Shown here one piece after another: positions 36,677 through 46,177 of a stretch of 64,000 bases of DNA. Source of the DNA: Vibrio sinaloensis (lineage in GTDB: Bacteria > Pseudomonadota > Gammaproteobacteria > Enterobacterales > Vibrionaceae). Both the position numbers and the translations under genes were made by a program. A model generated the notes under the pieces. The model made no database searches. It saw nothing but the letters and a program-made list of their open reading frames with translations, and was not told the origin of the DNA. The stretch lies in contig NZ_JWLV01000009.1 of NCBI RefSeq assembly GCF_000808535.1, positions 62,001 to 126,000 on the forward strand. The letters run 5' to 3'. Positions within the stretch are counted from its first letter, which is position 1. Each line of letters starts with the position of its first letter.

Positions 36677-37173
36677 GCCGTCTGCTGCTGAGCCTCTTCC
36701 CTATATTTTGGTTTTTTTCGTACATACAGCTTACGTTGAACCTCAGAAACCACGTTGCCATTTCTATCTTTAACGTGAATAACAAACTCTGGAAAGCACT
36801 TCTCTCCGTTAGCGGTTTGACGAAGTATCTCTTCCAGTTGCTCAGAAGGCACAATAAAATCTGCATACAAATCGCTTTGTCCAGGTTTGATGAAGTTGAT
36901 GCTCGCTTCTTTATCCCAAACATAGTATTGGTCGCCCAGAATTCCCATTAGCATCAGAGAATAAACGGGATCGGTGAGCGAAAAAATACTTCCGCCATAT
37001 TGGGTGCGATTGGCATTTTTATTCCACCAACGCAACTTGAGTTTCATTTTAACTTCGCGGAAATCATCGCTGATGGAGAGAATCTTAATGCCAGCTCCCC
37101 AGAATGGCGGCCAACTGTTCAATGCAAGTTTAACGATCTTCGGTTTGTAGATCTTAGACATCCAGTTTCCCAT
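36673..37173 (-). CDS. DUF4442 hotdog-fold thioesterase-like protein
   Basis: A 166-residue protein of the DUF4442 group in the hotdog superfamily. Family features: NSWPPFWGAGIKIL, RWWNKNANRTQYGGSIFSLTDP and a final basic KLYVRKKPKYR. Related proteins are predicted acyl-CoA thioesterases, but activity here is not shown. It is convergent with fldA and divergent from fur, interrupting the fldA-fur pair. An alternative start four codons later (MSKIYKP) is possible. Confidence 0.85.
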   Translation of the reverse strand: MGNWMSKIYKPKIVKLALNSWPPFWGAGIKILSISDDFREVKMKLKLRWWNKNANRTQYGGSIFSLTDPVYSLMLMGILGDQYYVWDKEASINFIKPGQSDLYADFIVPSEQLEEILRQTANGEKCFPEFVIHVKDRNGNVVSEVQRKLYVRKKPKYREEAQQQTA

Positions 37174-37372
37174 TCAAACTACCCTGAATAAATATGAACA
37201 ATGTTACACAATTGTAACTGGTTAGACCTCTAATATCAGTGACGTAAACCTTGTTTATTAAAAATCCCTAGTAACCCTTTGAACTTCGTGGTTTATTGTT
37301 GCTTGCGACTGCCCTATAATGATAGGAATATTGAATTCTGTTAATTACTGCAGATCATCAACAGGAAAGTAT

Positions 37373-37822
37373 ATGTCAGACAATAACCAAGCGCTTAAGG
37401 ATGCTGGTCTAAAGGTAACCCTTCCTAGACTAAAGATTTTAGAAGTACTCCAGCAGCCAGAATGCCAACACATTAGCGCTGAAGATTTATATAAAAAGCT
37501 GATTGATCTTGGGGAAGAGATCGGTCTTGCGACTGTGTATCGTGTCTTGAACCAATTTGATGACGCAGGTATTGTGACCCGCCACCATTTTGAGGGTGGC
37601 AAGTCTGTGTTCGAACTTTCAACTCAGCACCACCACGATCACCTTGTGTGTCTAGACTGTGGCGAAGTGATTGAGTTTTCAGACGATGTCATTGAAGAGC
37701 GCCAAAAAGAAATTGCCGCACAATACAATGTAACGTTAACCAACCACAGTTTGTACCTATACGGAAAATGCGCTGATGGCAGTTGCAAAGACAACCCAGA
37801 TGCACATAAATCGAAAAAGTAA
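37373..37822 (+). CDS. fur: Ferric uptake regulator Fur
   Basis: A 149-residue Fe2+-responsive repressor, the usual vibrio length. The winged-helix domain (GLKVTLPRLKILEVL ... GLATVYRVLNQFDDAGIV) is followed by the metal and dimerisation domain with HHHDHLVCLDCGEVIEF and CADGSC. ATG 37373 is supported by AGGAAAG seven bases upstream. A TATAAT at 37315-37320 may be its -10, without a convincing -35. Fur controls iron acquisition genes. Confidence 0.97.
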   Translation: MSDNNQALKDAGLKVTLPRLKILEVLQQPECQHISAEDLYKKLIDLGEEIGLATVYRVLNQFDDAGIVTRHHFEGGKSVFELSTQHHHDHLVCLDCGEVIEFSDDVIEERQKEIAAQYNVTLTNHSLYLYGKCADGSCKDNPDAHKSKK

Positions 37823-37844
37823 TTCGATCTAAACACCCAAATGA

Positions 37845-37876
37845 GAACGTCAGCGATAAGCTGGCGTTTTTTTATT
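37845..37876 (+). terminator. Terminator after fur
   Basis: Stem AACGTCAGC/GCTGGCGTT (one G-T pair) with loop GATAA and seven T. Confidence 0.8.
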
Positions 37877-37895
37877 ACTCATTTTAGATATCGAT

Positions 37896-37925
37896 AAAAA
37901 AGCCAGTCTCAAGGACTGGCTTTAT
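37896..37925 (-). terminator. Terminator after glnS
   Basis: Stem AAAGCCAGTC/GACTGGCTTT with loop TCAAG; leftward it is followed by TTTTTT. Confidence 0.85.
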
Positions 37926-37943
37926 GGCGTTTACAAATGGTGA

Positions 37944-39614
37944 TTACTTAGCTTCAATCTTAGCCCATGTATCACGCAAACCTACTGTACGGTTGAAGAC
38001 GAGAGCTTCTGGCTTTGAGTCTTTCGCATCGGCACAGAAGTAACCCATACGTTCAAATTGATAACCTGCTTCAGCTTTCGCATTAGCCAAGCTTGGTTCT
38101 ACAAAACCATTAAGCTTAACTAAAGAGTCAGGGTTTATCGTTTCTGCAAAGTTGTCTGCTGCAGCCGGGTTAGGTACTGTAAATAGACGATCGTACAAAC
38201 GAATTTCAGCAGGAAGACCTTTATCCGCTGATACCCAGTGGATTACACCTTTCACTTTACGACCATCTGCAGGGTTCTTACCTAGCGTCTCGTTATCGTA
38301 CGTACAGAAGATAGTTGTGATGTTACCTTCTGCATCTTTCTCGATACGCTCAGCCTTGATCACATACGCACCACGTAGGCGAACTTCTTTACCTAGAACC
38401 AAGCGCTTGTATTTCTTATTCGCTTCTTCACGGAAGTCTTCACGCTCAATCCAAACTTCACGAGTAAACGGCACTTCACGTTCGCCCATTTCTGGCTTGT
38501 TCGGGTGATTCGCAACCGTTAGTGACTCAACTTTACCTTCTTCGAAGTTTTCAATCACGATCTTAACAGGGTCAAGAACAGCCATGGCACGCGGTGCATT
38601 TTCGTTTAGGTCATCACGAATACAAGACTCTAATGAACCCATTTCAATCATGTTGTCTTGTTTAGTTACACCAATACGCTTGCAGAATTCGCGAATAGAT
38701 GCTGGCGTAAAGCCACGACGACGCAGACCCGAAATGGTTGGCATACGTGGGTCATCCCAACCATCAACCAATTTCTCAGTCACTAACTGGTTTAGCTTAC
38801 GCTTAGACATTACCGTGTACTCAAGGTTCAGACGGCTGAACTCGTACTGACGAGGCTGACAATCAATCGTGATGTTGTCTAGAACCCAGTCGTATAGACG
38901 ACGGTTATCTTGGAACTCAAGCGTACAGATAGAGTGCGTAATACCCTCTAACGCATCAGAGATACAGTGCGTGAAATCGTACATTGGGTAAATGCACCAT
39001 TTGTCACCCGTTTGGTGATGCTCGGCGAAACGAACACGGTATAGAACAGGATCGCGCAATACGATGAATGAAGAGGCAAGGTCAATCTTCGCGCGTAGAC
39101 ACGCTTTACCTTCTTCGAAGCCACCATCACGCATCTTTTCGAATAACGCTAGGTTCTCTTCAGGTGTACGATCACGATACGGGCTTGGCTTACCAGGCTG
39201 GGTAAGTGTGCCACGGTATTCACGGATCTGCTCAGGACTTAGCTCTTCAACGTACGCTAAGCCTTTGTTAATTAATTCCACTGCGTAGCCGTAAAGCTTG
39301 TCAAAGTAGTTTGATGAGTAACATACATCACCGCTCCACTCGAAGCCCAACCAGCTCACATCATTCTTAATTGACTCAACGTATTCAACGTCTTCTTTTT
39401 CTGGGTTTGTGTCATCAAAACGAAGATTACACTGACCCTGGTAGTCCTGAGCAATACCGAAGTTCAAGCAAATTGACTTAGCGTGACCGATATGCAGATA
39501 ACCATTCGGCTCTGGCGGGAAACGAGTATGCACGCTTGTGTGTGTACCATCCGCTAAATCTTTATCGATGATTTGGCGAATGAAATTCGATGGACGAGCC
39601 TCAGCTTCACTCAT
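37944..39614 (-). CDS. glnS: Glutaminyl-tRNA synthetase
   Basis: A 556-residue class I synthetase (E. coli 554) charging tRNA-Gln. The HIGH motif is in [17 protein letters not shown] and the KMSKS-like motif is VMSKRKL. The two C-terminal beta-barrel anticodon-binding domains are complete. It lies downstream of nagE on the same strand, as in E. coli, but has a separate terminator between. Confidence 0.97.
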   Translation of the reverse strand: MSEAEARPSNFIRQIIDKDLADGTHTSVHTRFPPEPNGYLHIGHAKSICLNFGIAQDYQGQCNLRFDDTNPEKEDVEYVESIKNDVSWLGFEWSGDVCYSSNYFDKLYGYAVELINKGLAYVEELSPEQIREYRGTLTQPGKPSPYRDRTPEENLALFEKMRDGGFEEGKACLRAKIDLASSFIVLRDPVLYRVRFAEHHQTGDKWCIYPMYDFTHCISDALEGITHSICTLEFQDNRRLYDWVLDNITIDCQPRQYEFSRLNLEYTVMSKRKLNQLVTEKLVDGWDDPRMPTISGLRRRGFTPASIREFCKRIGVTKQDNMIEMGSLESCIRDDLNENAPRAMAVLDPVKIVIENFEEGKVESLTVANHPNKPEMGEREVPFTREVWIEREDFREEANKKYKRLVLGKEVRLRGAYVIKAERIEKDAEGNITTIFCTYDNETLGKNPADGRKVKGVIHWVSADKGLPAEIRLYDRLFTVPNPAAADNFAETINPDSLVKLNGFVEPSLANAKAEAGYQFERMGYFCADAKDSKPEALVFNRTVGLRDTWAKIEAK

Positions 39615-39819
39615 CTATAGCACCTCAATTGTTGTAGTATTGTTCAGATAATTCTTTATCTTGACGGCATCTCCCTCCGTCAAGCACATAGCGACTAATG
39701 ATCCACAATTCTGGTGGAATACACAACAATATCTCGAGCGAAAACACCTTTTTTTTCATTGTCTGGTTAAGAAGCTAGCATTGTTTGTCCTCAAATTTCA
39801 TCACAAAGCTCATAAACGC

Positions 39820-39847
39820 AAAAAAGCCTCCCGAAGGAGGCTTTTGT
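39820..39847 (-). terminator. Terminator after nagE
   Basis: Stem AAAAGCCTCC/GGAGGCTTTT with tetraloop CGAA; leftward T-tract TTTTTT. Confidence 0.88.
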
Positions 39848-39872
39848 TACTTACTTAACTTACTCGAGGTAA

Positions 39873-41447
39873 TTAAGGAAGTTTTACATCTGATAGGTCT
39901 TCGTTTGCACCGATTGCTTTCATTTCGCCAGCAACGATTTCCGCTAGAGGACCTAAGATAACTTGAAGGTTGTTTTCACCTAGCTTAACCACACCTTTCG
40001 CACCTAGTTTCTTAAGTACAGCTTCGTCAGCAACAGAGCGGTCTTTAAGAGTAAGACGTAGACGAGTGATACAAGCATCGATAGAAGTTAGGTTGTCATG
40101 ACCACCTAGAGCTTTTAGGTATTGGCGTGCTAGGTCACCATTTTTAGCTTCGCCAGTTGACGCTGAGCCTGCAGCTTCTTCGTCATCTTCACGACCTGGT
40201 GATTTCAGGTTGAAAGCGCGGATTGCGAAGCTGAATGTGAAGAAGTATAGAGCACCGAAGCCAAGACCGATTGCACCCAGTAGTAGAGGCTTAGTAGCAA
40301 GACCGAAGTTCAATAGGTAGTCGATTAGACCCGCAGAGAAACCGAAGCCGTGTAGCGTACCAAACATGTTAGCAACAACTAGAGACAGACCTGTAAATAC
40401 AGCGTGCATTGCGTATAGAGCAGGTGCTAGGAATACAAACATGAATTCTAGCGGCTCAGTGATACCTGTTAGGAAAGAACAGAATGCTACTGAGAATAGT
40501 GCACCACCAACTTGGCTACGTTTTTCAGCAGGAGCTGCTAGGTACATTGCAAGTGCTGCACCTGGTAGACCGAACATCATGATTGGGAAGAAGCCGTTCA
40601 TGAATACGCCAGCACCTTTATCGCCACCGAAGAAGCGGTGTAGGTCACCAGATTTAACAGTTTCAGTAACTTCTTTTACTGTTGCAGTGATTTCTGGAGT
40701 TACAGAGTTAGCAAACTCAAATGTGTGAGTTTGGCCAGCAACAAGAGTCTTCGCTAGAGCTGGGTCAACACAAAGCTGTTGTAGTGACGGTAGAGCCTGA
40801 CCAGCAGCTTGCGCGCCAGTTACTAGGATCTCTTGACAAGTACCCATACCGAACCAGAAGTATGAGTTAAGAACGTGGTGAAGACCTACAGGGATAAGTG
40901 CACGGTTAAGAGTACCGTATACGAACTGACCGATAGCGCCAGATGTAGATACTGCGTGTGCTAGAGCGTCAAGACCACCTTGAATAGTTGGCCATACAAC
41001 ACCACCGATAGCACCAGCTACGAGAGCAAACAGACCAGCCATAATAGGAACTAGACGTTTACCAGCAAAGAATGCTAGCCACTCTGGAAGGCGAGTTGCG
41101 TGGAAAGCGTTGTAAGAGTGACCCGCGATGATACCAGCGATAATACCGCCGAAGAACGACATGTTTACACTAGCGTCGATTGTTGTTGCCGTAGCAGTTA
41201 GTACGAAGTACGCTACCGCACCCGCAAGACCTGCAGCACCGTTTCCGTCTTTAGAAAGACCGATCGCGATACCTAGACCGAATAGTAGTGGAAGGTTACC
41301 GAAGATAGCACCACCAGCTTGTGCCATAAACGGAATGTCTAATAGGTCACCTTGACCTAAGCGTAGTAAAAGCGCCGCAACTGGAAGCGTTGCGATAGGT
41401 AGCATAAGAGCTTTACCTAACTTTTGCGCATATCCAAGAATATTCAC
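39873..41447 (-). CDS. nagE: N-acetylglucosamine PTS transporter, EIICB
   Basis: A 524-residue permease that imports GlcNAc and phosphorylates it to GlcNAc-6-P. The IIC domain (about 1-400) has about ten hydrophobic segments and the sugar-site signature TGITEPLEFMFVFLAP. The IIB domain (about 440-520) has the phosphocysteine in IDACITRLRLTLKD. Unlike E. coli NagE (648 residues) it lacks the C-terminal IIA domain, so a separate glucose-type IIA must phosphorylate it. The start codon is GTG at 41447, preceded by GGGGGAA. Divergent from nagA-nagC. Confidence 0.95.
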   Translation of the reverse strand: MNILGYAQKLGKALMLPIATLPVAALLLRLGQGDLLDIPFMAQAGGAIFGNLPLLFGLGIAIGLSKDGNGAAGLAGAVAYFVLTATATTIDASVNMSFFGGIIAGIIAGHSYNAFHATRLPEWLAFFAGKRLVPIMAGLFALVAGAIGGVVWPTIQGGLDALAHAVSTSGAIGQFVYGTLNRALIPVGLHHVLNSYFWFGMGTCQEILVTGAQAAGQALPSLQQLCVDPALAKTLVAGQTHTFEFANSVTPEITATVKEVTETVKSGDLHRFFGGDKGAGVFMNGFFPIMMFGLPGAALAMYLAAPAEKRSQVGGALFSVAFCSFLTGITEPLEFMFVFLAPALYAMHAVFTGLSLVVANMFGTLHGFGFSAGLIDYLLNFGLATKPLLLGAIGLGFGALYFFTFSFAIRAFNLKSPGREDDEEAAGSASTGEAKNGDLARQYLKALGGHDNLTSIDACITRLRLTLKDRSVADEAVLKKLGAKGVVKLGENNLQVILGPLAEIVAGEMKAIGANEDLSDVKLP

Positions 41448-41530
41448 CTTAAGTTCCCCCTATAGGATTTTTGTATTTTGGCCGAGCCACTTTTTTTAGT
41501 CGCTCAATTTAGTCAAGGTCAGTTTATGAC

Positions 41531-41555
41531 ATTAATTTTGCTCCGCAAATTAAAA
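41531..41555. promoter_or_regulatory. NagC-like operator, nagE side
   Basis: An AT-rich inverted repeat TTAATTTTGC-TCC-GCAAATTAAA (8 of 10 positions paired) centred at about 41542, resembling NagC boxes of the form TTATTT...AAATAA. Confidence 0.55.
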
Positions 41556-41565
41556 CCTCATCATT

Positions 41566-41581
41566 TGTGATCCTAATCACC
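41566..41581. promoter_or_regulatory. CRP site between nagE and nagA
   Basis: TGTGA-TCCTAA-TCACC differs from the palindromic CRP consensus TGTGA-N6-TCACA at one base. It lies between the two NagC-like boxes. Confidence 0.75.
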
Positions 41582-41625
41582 AGAAACAGCCAATCGGGAA
41601 GGTTTTTGCTAGCTAGATCATAAAA

Positions 41626-41650
41626 CTTATTTTACAATACGAAAAAATAG
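41626..41650. promoter_or_regulatory. NagC-like operator, second copy
   Basis: TTATTTTAC-AATAC-GAAAAAATA, centred at about 41638, roughly 96 bases from the first box, similar to the spacing used for NagC-mediated looping between nagE and nagB in E. coli. The remaining 480-base spacer is AT-rich and without an open frame. Confidence 0.55.
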
Positions 41651-41927
41651 CAATCATCGGATAAGATTCGAAGTATTCTCTTATCGTAGAAAAGCTTTCA
41701 AGTATTGCCATACAACGGGTGAATAGATTCCCATCCTTTTACTCCTATTCTTTTCATGGCAAGCTTTTATCGCTCGAAAGCACGACATAGATTGAATCAT
41801 TTTTCGTTTGCTAAAGATATTTTGCAACCTAATTGAAGCGTACAAATAAAGTCTCAGTTTGTGGCATAATGACTTCAATTAGATGACTAAAAAGTATTAA
41901 GAATCTAAACATAAGGATTAGCTAACC

Positions 41928-43064
41928 ATGTATGCGCTAACTAACTGTAAAATCTATACCGGTAACGAAGTTCTCGTTGATCATGCGGTCGTCATCAAGA
42001 ATGAGTTGATTGACGCTGTTTGCCCAATTTCAGAGCTACCTGAGGGCATTGAAACACGCGATCTTGGCGGCGCGAATGTTAGCCCAGGCTTTATTGACCT
42101 ACAGTTAAACGGCTGCGGTGGCGTTATGCTAAACGATGAAATCACCGCAGACACCATGCAAATCATGCACGAAGCTAACCTTAAGTCAGGTTGTACAAGC
42201 TTCCTTCCTACGCTCATCACTTCATCAGATGAAGACATGCGCCAAGCGGTTGCAGCAGCTCGTGAATATCACGCAAAATACCAAAACCAATCACTTGGTC
42301 TTCACCTTGAAGGCCCTTACCTTAACGTAGCGAAAAAAGGTATCCATAGCGTCGATTACATTCGCCCTTCCGATGACAGCATGATCGATTTCATGTGTGA
42401 AAATGCAGATGTCATCGCTAAAGTGACGCTAGCACCAGAGCACAATGAGCCAGCACACATCGAACGCTTAAAGAATGCGGGGATTGTTGTGTCGATTGGT
42501 CACACCAATGCAACTTATGCGGAAGCTCGACGTAGCTTCGATGCAGGTATTACTTTTGCGACTCACCTATTTAACGCGATGACGCCAATGGTTGGTCGTG
42601 AACCAGGTGTTGTTGGGGCAATCTACGACACGCCTGACGTATACGCCGGTATCATCGCAGACGGGTTCCATGTGGATTATGCAAACATCCGTATTGCTCA
42701 CAAAATTAAGGGTGAAAAATTAGTATTAGTGACCGATGCCACAGCTCCTGCAGGCGCTGACATGGATTACTTTATTTTTGTAGGTAAGAAAGTATATTAC
42801 CGTGATGGTAAGTGTGTTGATGAAAATGGCACACTTGGCGGCTCAGCACTCACTATGATTGAAGCAGTTCAAAATACAGTTGAGCACGTCGGAATCGCAT
42901 TGGACGAAGCACTTCGTATGGCTACTTTGTATGCAGCGAAAGCGATCGGTATGGAAGATAAACTAGGCCGCGTTAAGAAAGGCATGGTTGCTAACCTGAC
43001 CGTATTTGATCGTGACTTCAATGTTCAAGCGACTGTTGTTAACGGACAATACGAGCAAAATTAA
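41928..43064 (+). CDS. nagA: N-acetylglucosamine-6-phosphate deacetylase
   Basis: A 378-residue amidohydrolase converting GlcNAc-6-P to GlcN-6-P and acetate. Metal and catalytic regions: [45 protein letters not shown] and the catalytic Asp in [10 protein letters not shown]. It is followed two bases later by nagC. The deaminase nagB, which usually precedes nagA in E. coli, is not in this window. Confidence 0.96.
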   Translation: MYALTNCKIYTGNEVLVDHAVVIKNELIDAVCPISELPEGIETRDLGGANVSPGFIDLQLNGCGGVMLNDEITADTMQIMHEANLKSGCTSFLPTLITSSDEDMRQAVAAAREYHAKYQNQSLGLHLEGPYLNVAKKGIHSVDYIRPSDDSMIDFMCENADVIAKVTLAPEHNEPAHIERLKNAGIVVSIGHTNATYAEARRSFDAGITFATHLFNAMTPMVGREPGVVGAIYDTPDVYAGIIADGFHVDYANIRIAHKIKGEKLVLVTDATAPAGADMDYFIFVGKKVYYRDGKCVDENGTLGGSALTMIEAVQNTVEHVGIALDEALRMATLYAAKAIGMEDKLGRVKKGMVANLTVFDRDFNVQATVVNGQYEQN

Positions 43065-43066
43065 GA

Positions 43067-44281
43067 ATGAATGGCGGACAAATAGGTAACGTAGATTTAG
43101 TTAAGCAACTAAACAGTGCAGCTGTATACAGATTGATTGACCAGCAAGGCCCGATTTCTAGGATCCAAGTCGCTGATGTCAGTCAACTTGCTCCTGCCAG
43201 TGTTACCAAAATTACCCGCCAACTTCTCGAGCGCGGCCTAATTAAGGAGGTCGCGCAACAAGCTTCGACAGGGGGACGCAGAGCGATCTCTTTGACAACA
43301 GAAGTGGAACCGTTCCATTCAGTGGCAGTACGTATTGGACGAGACTACATCCAATTCAGTTTGTACAACTTGGGTGGTAAAGAGCTTGCTTCTGACTACA
43401 CAGAATTCTTCTACACCACGCAAGATGAACTCGTTGACGGTTTACTCTCTCATCTCAAACAGTTCATCACTGATAATCACACGATTATCAATCAACTTAT
43501 CGCCATCGGCATCTCTTTACCTGGTCTAGTCAACCCAGAAACAGGGGTTGTCGAATACATGCCTAACATCACTATTGATAACCTTGGTTTGGCTGAACTC
43601 GTTAAAAATACCTTCCACGTTCAGTGTTTCGTGGGTAACGACGTTCGTGGCATGGCGCTCGCAGAGCATTACTTTGGCGCCAGCAAAGACTGCCAAGACT
43701 CCATTTTAGTCAGTGTTCACAGAGGTACCGGTGCGGGCATCATTGTTAATGGGCAAGTTTTCCTTGGTTATAACCGAAATGTTGGTGAGATTGGTCATAT
43801 TCAAATCGACCCACTCGGTGAACAGTGTCAATGCGGGAACTTTGGTTGTTTAGAAACCGTTGCCGCAAACCCAGCAATTGTTGAGCGCGTAAACAAACTG
43901 ATTGCGCAAGGTTATGAATCAAGTTTAACAGCCTTAGAATCCATCACCATTGGTGACGTGTGTGAGCACGCAAATCTTGGTGATGAACTGGCCAAACAAA
44001 GCTTAGTGCGCGTCGGTAATCAATTGGGTAAAGCGATCGCGATAACCATTAACTTGTTCAACCCACAGAAAGTCATCATTGCGGGTAACATCACTCAGTG
44101 TGAGGATATCGTCTTCCCTGCAATTCGCCGCAATGTTGAAAACCAATCTTTAACAACGTTCCACAGTGACTTACCGATTGTTGCCTCTCAGATAGACAAA
44201 CAACCAACCTTAGGTGCATTCGCAATGATCAAACGTGCGATGTTAAACGGCGTTTTGTTACAAAAATTACTCGAAGATTGA
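43067..44281 (+). CDS. nagC: ROK-family transcriptional regulator NagC
   Basis: A 404-residue repressor of the ROK/NagC family. The N-terminal winged helix-turn-helix (RIQVADVSQLAPASVTKITRQLLERGLI) is followed by a sugar-kinase-like domain binding GlcNAc-6-P, with GTGAGIIVNG and the zinc motif CQCGNFGCLETVA. It starts two bases after nagA ends, so it is translationally coupled. It probably acts on the operators between nagE and nagA. Confidence 0.95.
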   Translation: MNGGQIGNVDLVKQLNSAAVYRLIDQQGPISRIQVADVSQLAPASVTKITRQLLERGLIKEVAQQASTGGRRAISLTTEVEPFHSVAVRIGRDYIQFSLYNLGGKELASDYTEFFYTTQDELVDGLLSHLKQFITDNHTIINQLIAIGISLPGLVNPETGVVEYMPNITIDNLGLAELVKNTFHVQCFVGNDVRGMALAEHYFGASKDCQDSILVSVHRGTGAGIIVNGQVFLGYNRNVGEIGHIQIDPLGEQCQCGNFGCLETVAANPAIVERVNKLIAQGYESSLTALESITIGDVCEHANLGDELAKQSLVRVGNQLGKAIAITINLFNPQKVIIAGNITQCEDIVFPAIRRNVENQSLTTFHSDLPIVASQIDKQPTLGAFAMIKRAMLNGVLLQKLLED

Positions 44282-44310
44282 TCGCCTACGCAATTAGTTG
44301 AGTTAGAATA

Positions 44311-44347
44311 CGGGGCTATGTTGAAAGACATGGCCCTGTTTTTTTAG
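44311..44347 (+). terminator. Terminator after nagC
   Basis: Stem GGGCTATGT/ACATGGCCC (one G-T pair) with loop TGAAAG, followed by TGTTTTTTT. Confidence 0.78.
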
Positions 44348-44366
44348 GATAGAATTACAAACAACT

Positions 44367-45956
44367 ATGGAACTGATCTTAATCACCACCGCCTTTCTCG
44401 CGGGCTTTATTGCGCTGAAATGCAACCTTCCGCCATTAGTCGGTTTTTTGCTCGCGGGCTTTGGCTTACACGCAATCGGCTTTCAAACTAATGACACCAT
44501 CATCACTCTCGCCGATTTGGGCGTGACTCTGCTGCTGTTTACTATCGGCTTGAAGCTCGATATCAAAACTCTACTGTCTAAAGAAATTTGGGCAGGCGCA
44601 ACCATACATAACCTTTTGTCTACTGCTCTGTTTAGTGGTGCGCTTCTCTGCTTTAAGTTTCTCGGGATCAGCTCTCTGGCAGCAATGACCATTGACCAAG
44701 TCGTCTTGCTTGGCTTCGCATTGTCATTCTCCAGTACTGTGTTTGCGGTGAAATCATTGCAAGAAAAAGGCGAAATGAATGCGACTTACGGTACCATCGC
44801 TATTGGTATCTTAGTCATGCAAGATATTTTTGCGGTGGTATTCCTAACGGCATCAACAGGTAAATTGCCCGAGTGGTATGCTATTGCCCTATTCGCACTT
44901 CCATTGATGCGTCCACTCTTCTATCGCTTATTAGACTGGGTGGGGCATGGAGAAATGCTAGTACTATTTGGCATATTCTTCGCGCTCGTTGTTGGTGCAG
45001 GCTTGTTTGAATTCGTTGGAATGAAGCCAGACCTCGGCGCCCTGATATTGGGGATGCTACTTGCGGGGCATAAAAAGGCTTCAGAACTCTCTAAATCTTT
45101 ATTCAATTTAAAAGAACTGTTCCTAGTCTGCTTCTTCCTCAATATCGGATTATCTGAGCAGCCAACCTTGTCAGGCTTCGCCCTATCAATTCTGTTCTTA
45201 TTACTGTTGCCACTAAAAGGCATTCTTTATTTTGTGGTTTTAAACGCGTTTAAATTCCGCGTGCGCACCTCGTTACTAGCCTCTCTGTGCCTGTTCAACT
45301 TCAGTGAATTTGGCCTAATCGTCGGTGGTTTAGCCTTTAAAATGGGCTGGATGAGTGGTGATATTCTGGTCGCTCTTGCACTCGCGGTGTCGATTTCATT
45401 TGTTCTTTCTGCGCCAATCAACCGCTATGGACACCAAATTTATCAGCGCTCAAGCCGTTGGTTAAAAGAGACTGCCGCAGAAAAACTCAATACTCGAGAC
45501 CAATTAATTAATCCTGGCCACGCACAAATTCTTATCTTGGGCATGGGGCGTATTGGGACAGGTGCTTACGACGAGCTTCGCAATCGATACGGAAAAATCA
45601 GTCTAGGGATTGAAGTGCGAGAGGAAGCCGCAAAAGAGCACAAAGCTCAAGGCAGGAACGTTATTGCGGGTGATGCAACCGACCCTGACTTCTGGGAACG
45701 GATCCTCGACACGGCAAATGTAAAACTCGTGCTACTTGCGATGCCCCATCACCAAGGTAATCAAATCGCGCTTGAGCAGTTACAGCGGCGACACTTTAAA
45801 GGTCAAATCGCGGCTATCGCAGAATATCCCGACCAATTAGAAGCTTTAACAGAAAAAGGCGTTGATGCAGCCTTTAACATTTACAACGAGGCTGGTAGCG
45901 GTTTTGCACGTCACGTATGTGACCAATTGAAACCCGAGTTCAATCCACTTCGTTAA
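44367..45956 (+). CDS. CPA2 family monovalent cation:proton antiporter with TrkA-N domain (KefB/YbaL-like)
   Basis: A 529-residue protein. Residues 1-370 contain about 12 hydrophobic segments of the Na+/H+ exchanger fold, with DLGVTLLLFTIGLKLD and FSSTVFAVKSLQEKGE typical of the Kef/YbaL branch. Residues 385-510 form a RCK/TrkA-N nucleotide-binding domain (ILILGMGRIGTGAYDEL). It probably exports K+ or Na+ in exchange for protons; the ion specificity cannot be read from the sequence. It has its own terminator. Confidence 0.88.
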   Translation: MELILITTAFLAGFIALKCNLPPLVGFLLAGFGLHAIGFQTNDTIITLADLGVTLLLFTIGLKLDIKTLLSKEIWAGATIHNLLSTALFSGALLCFKFLGISSLAAMTIDQVVLLGFALSFSSTVFAVKSLQEKGEMNATYGTIAIGILVMQDIFAVVFLTASTGKLPEWYAIALFALPLMRPLFYRLLDWVGHGEMLVLFGIFFALVVGAGLFEFVGMKPDLGALILGMLLAGHKKASELSKSLFNLKELFLVCFFLNIGLSEQPTLSGFALSILFLLLLPLKGILYFVVLNAFKFRVRTSLLASLCLFNFSEFGLIVGGLAFKMGWMSGDILVALALAVSISFVLSAPINRYGHQIYQRSSRWLKETAAEKLNTRDQLINPGHAQILILGMGRIGTGAYDELRNRYGKISLGIEVREEAAKEHKAQGRNVIAGDATDPDFWERILDTANVKLVLLAMPHHQGNQIALEQLQRRHFKGQIAAIAEYPDQLEALTEKGVDAAFNIYNEAGSGFARHVCDQLKPEFNPLR

Positions 45957-45971
45957 TTCAAACTCCATTTC

Positions 45972-46000
45972 CTGGCTGCCATTTGGCAGCCTTTTTTTTC
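45972..46000 (+). terminator. Terminator after the CPA2 antiporter gene
   Basis: Stem GGCTGCCA/TGGCAGCC with a short TT loop, followed by eight T. Confidence 0.88.
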
Positions 46001-46099
46001 AGAAAACGCTCACTTAACCACCAAAACATCAATTTCATTCACCTAAAGCTCGCTTTAATTAAATAACATTTACCAAGAAGCGCTTTATAGTACTTTTTT

Positions 46100-46117
46100 A
46101 ATCAATCACGGTTGATT
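46100..46117. promoter_or_regulatory. Inverted repeat upstream of asnB
   Basis: AATCAA-TCACGG-TTGATT, a perfect 6-bp inverted repeat 61-78 bases before the asnB start in an AT-rich leader. It could be a regulator site; none is recognised. Confidence 0.35.
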
Positions 46118-46177
46118 TTTTTAATCAGAATGGCAAATTGAACTCAGCAAGTTAATTAATTATTAAAGGGAAGTTGT

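Noticed and set aside
39661-39858. A 65-codon open frame between glnS and nagE
   Set aside because: It lacks a ribosome site, runs through the nagE terminator hairpin and shows no family similarity.
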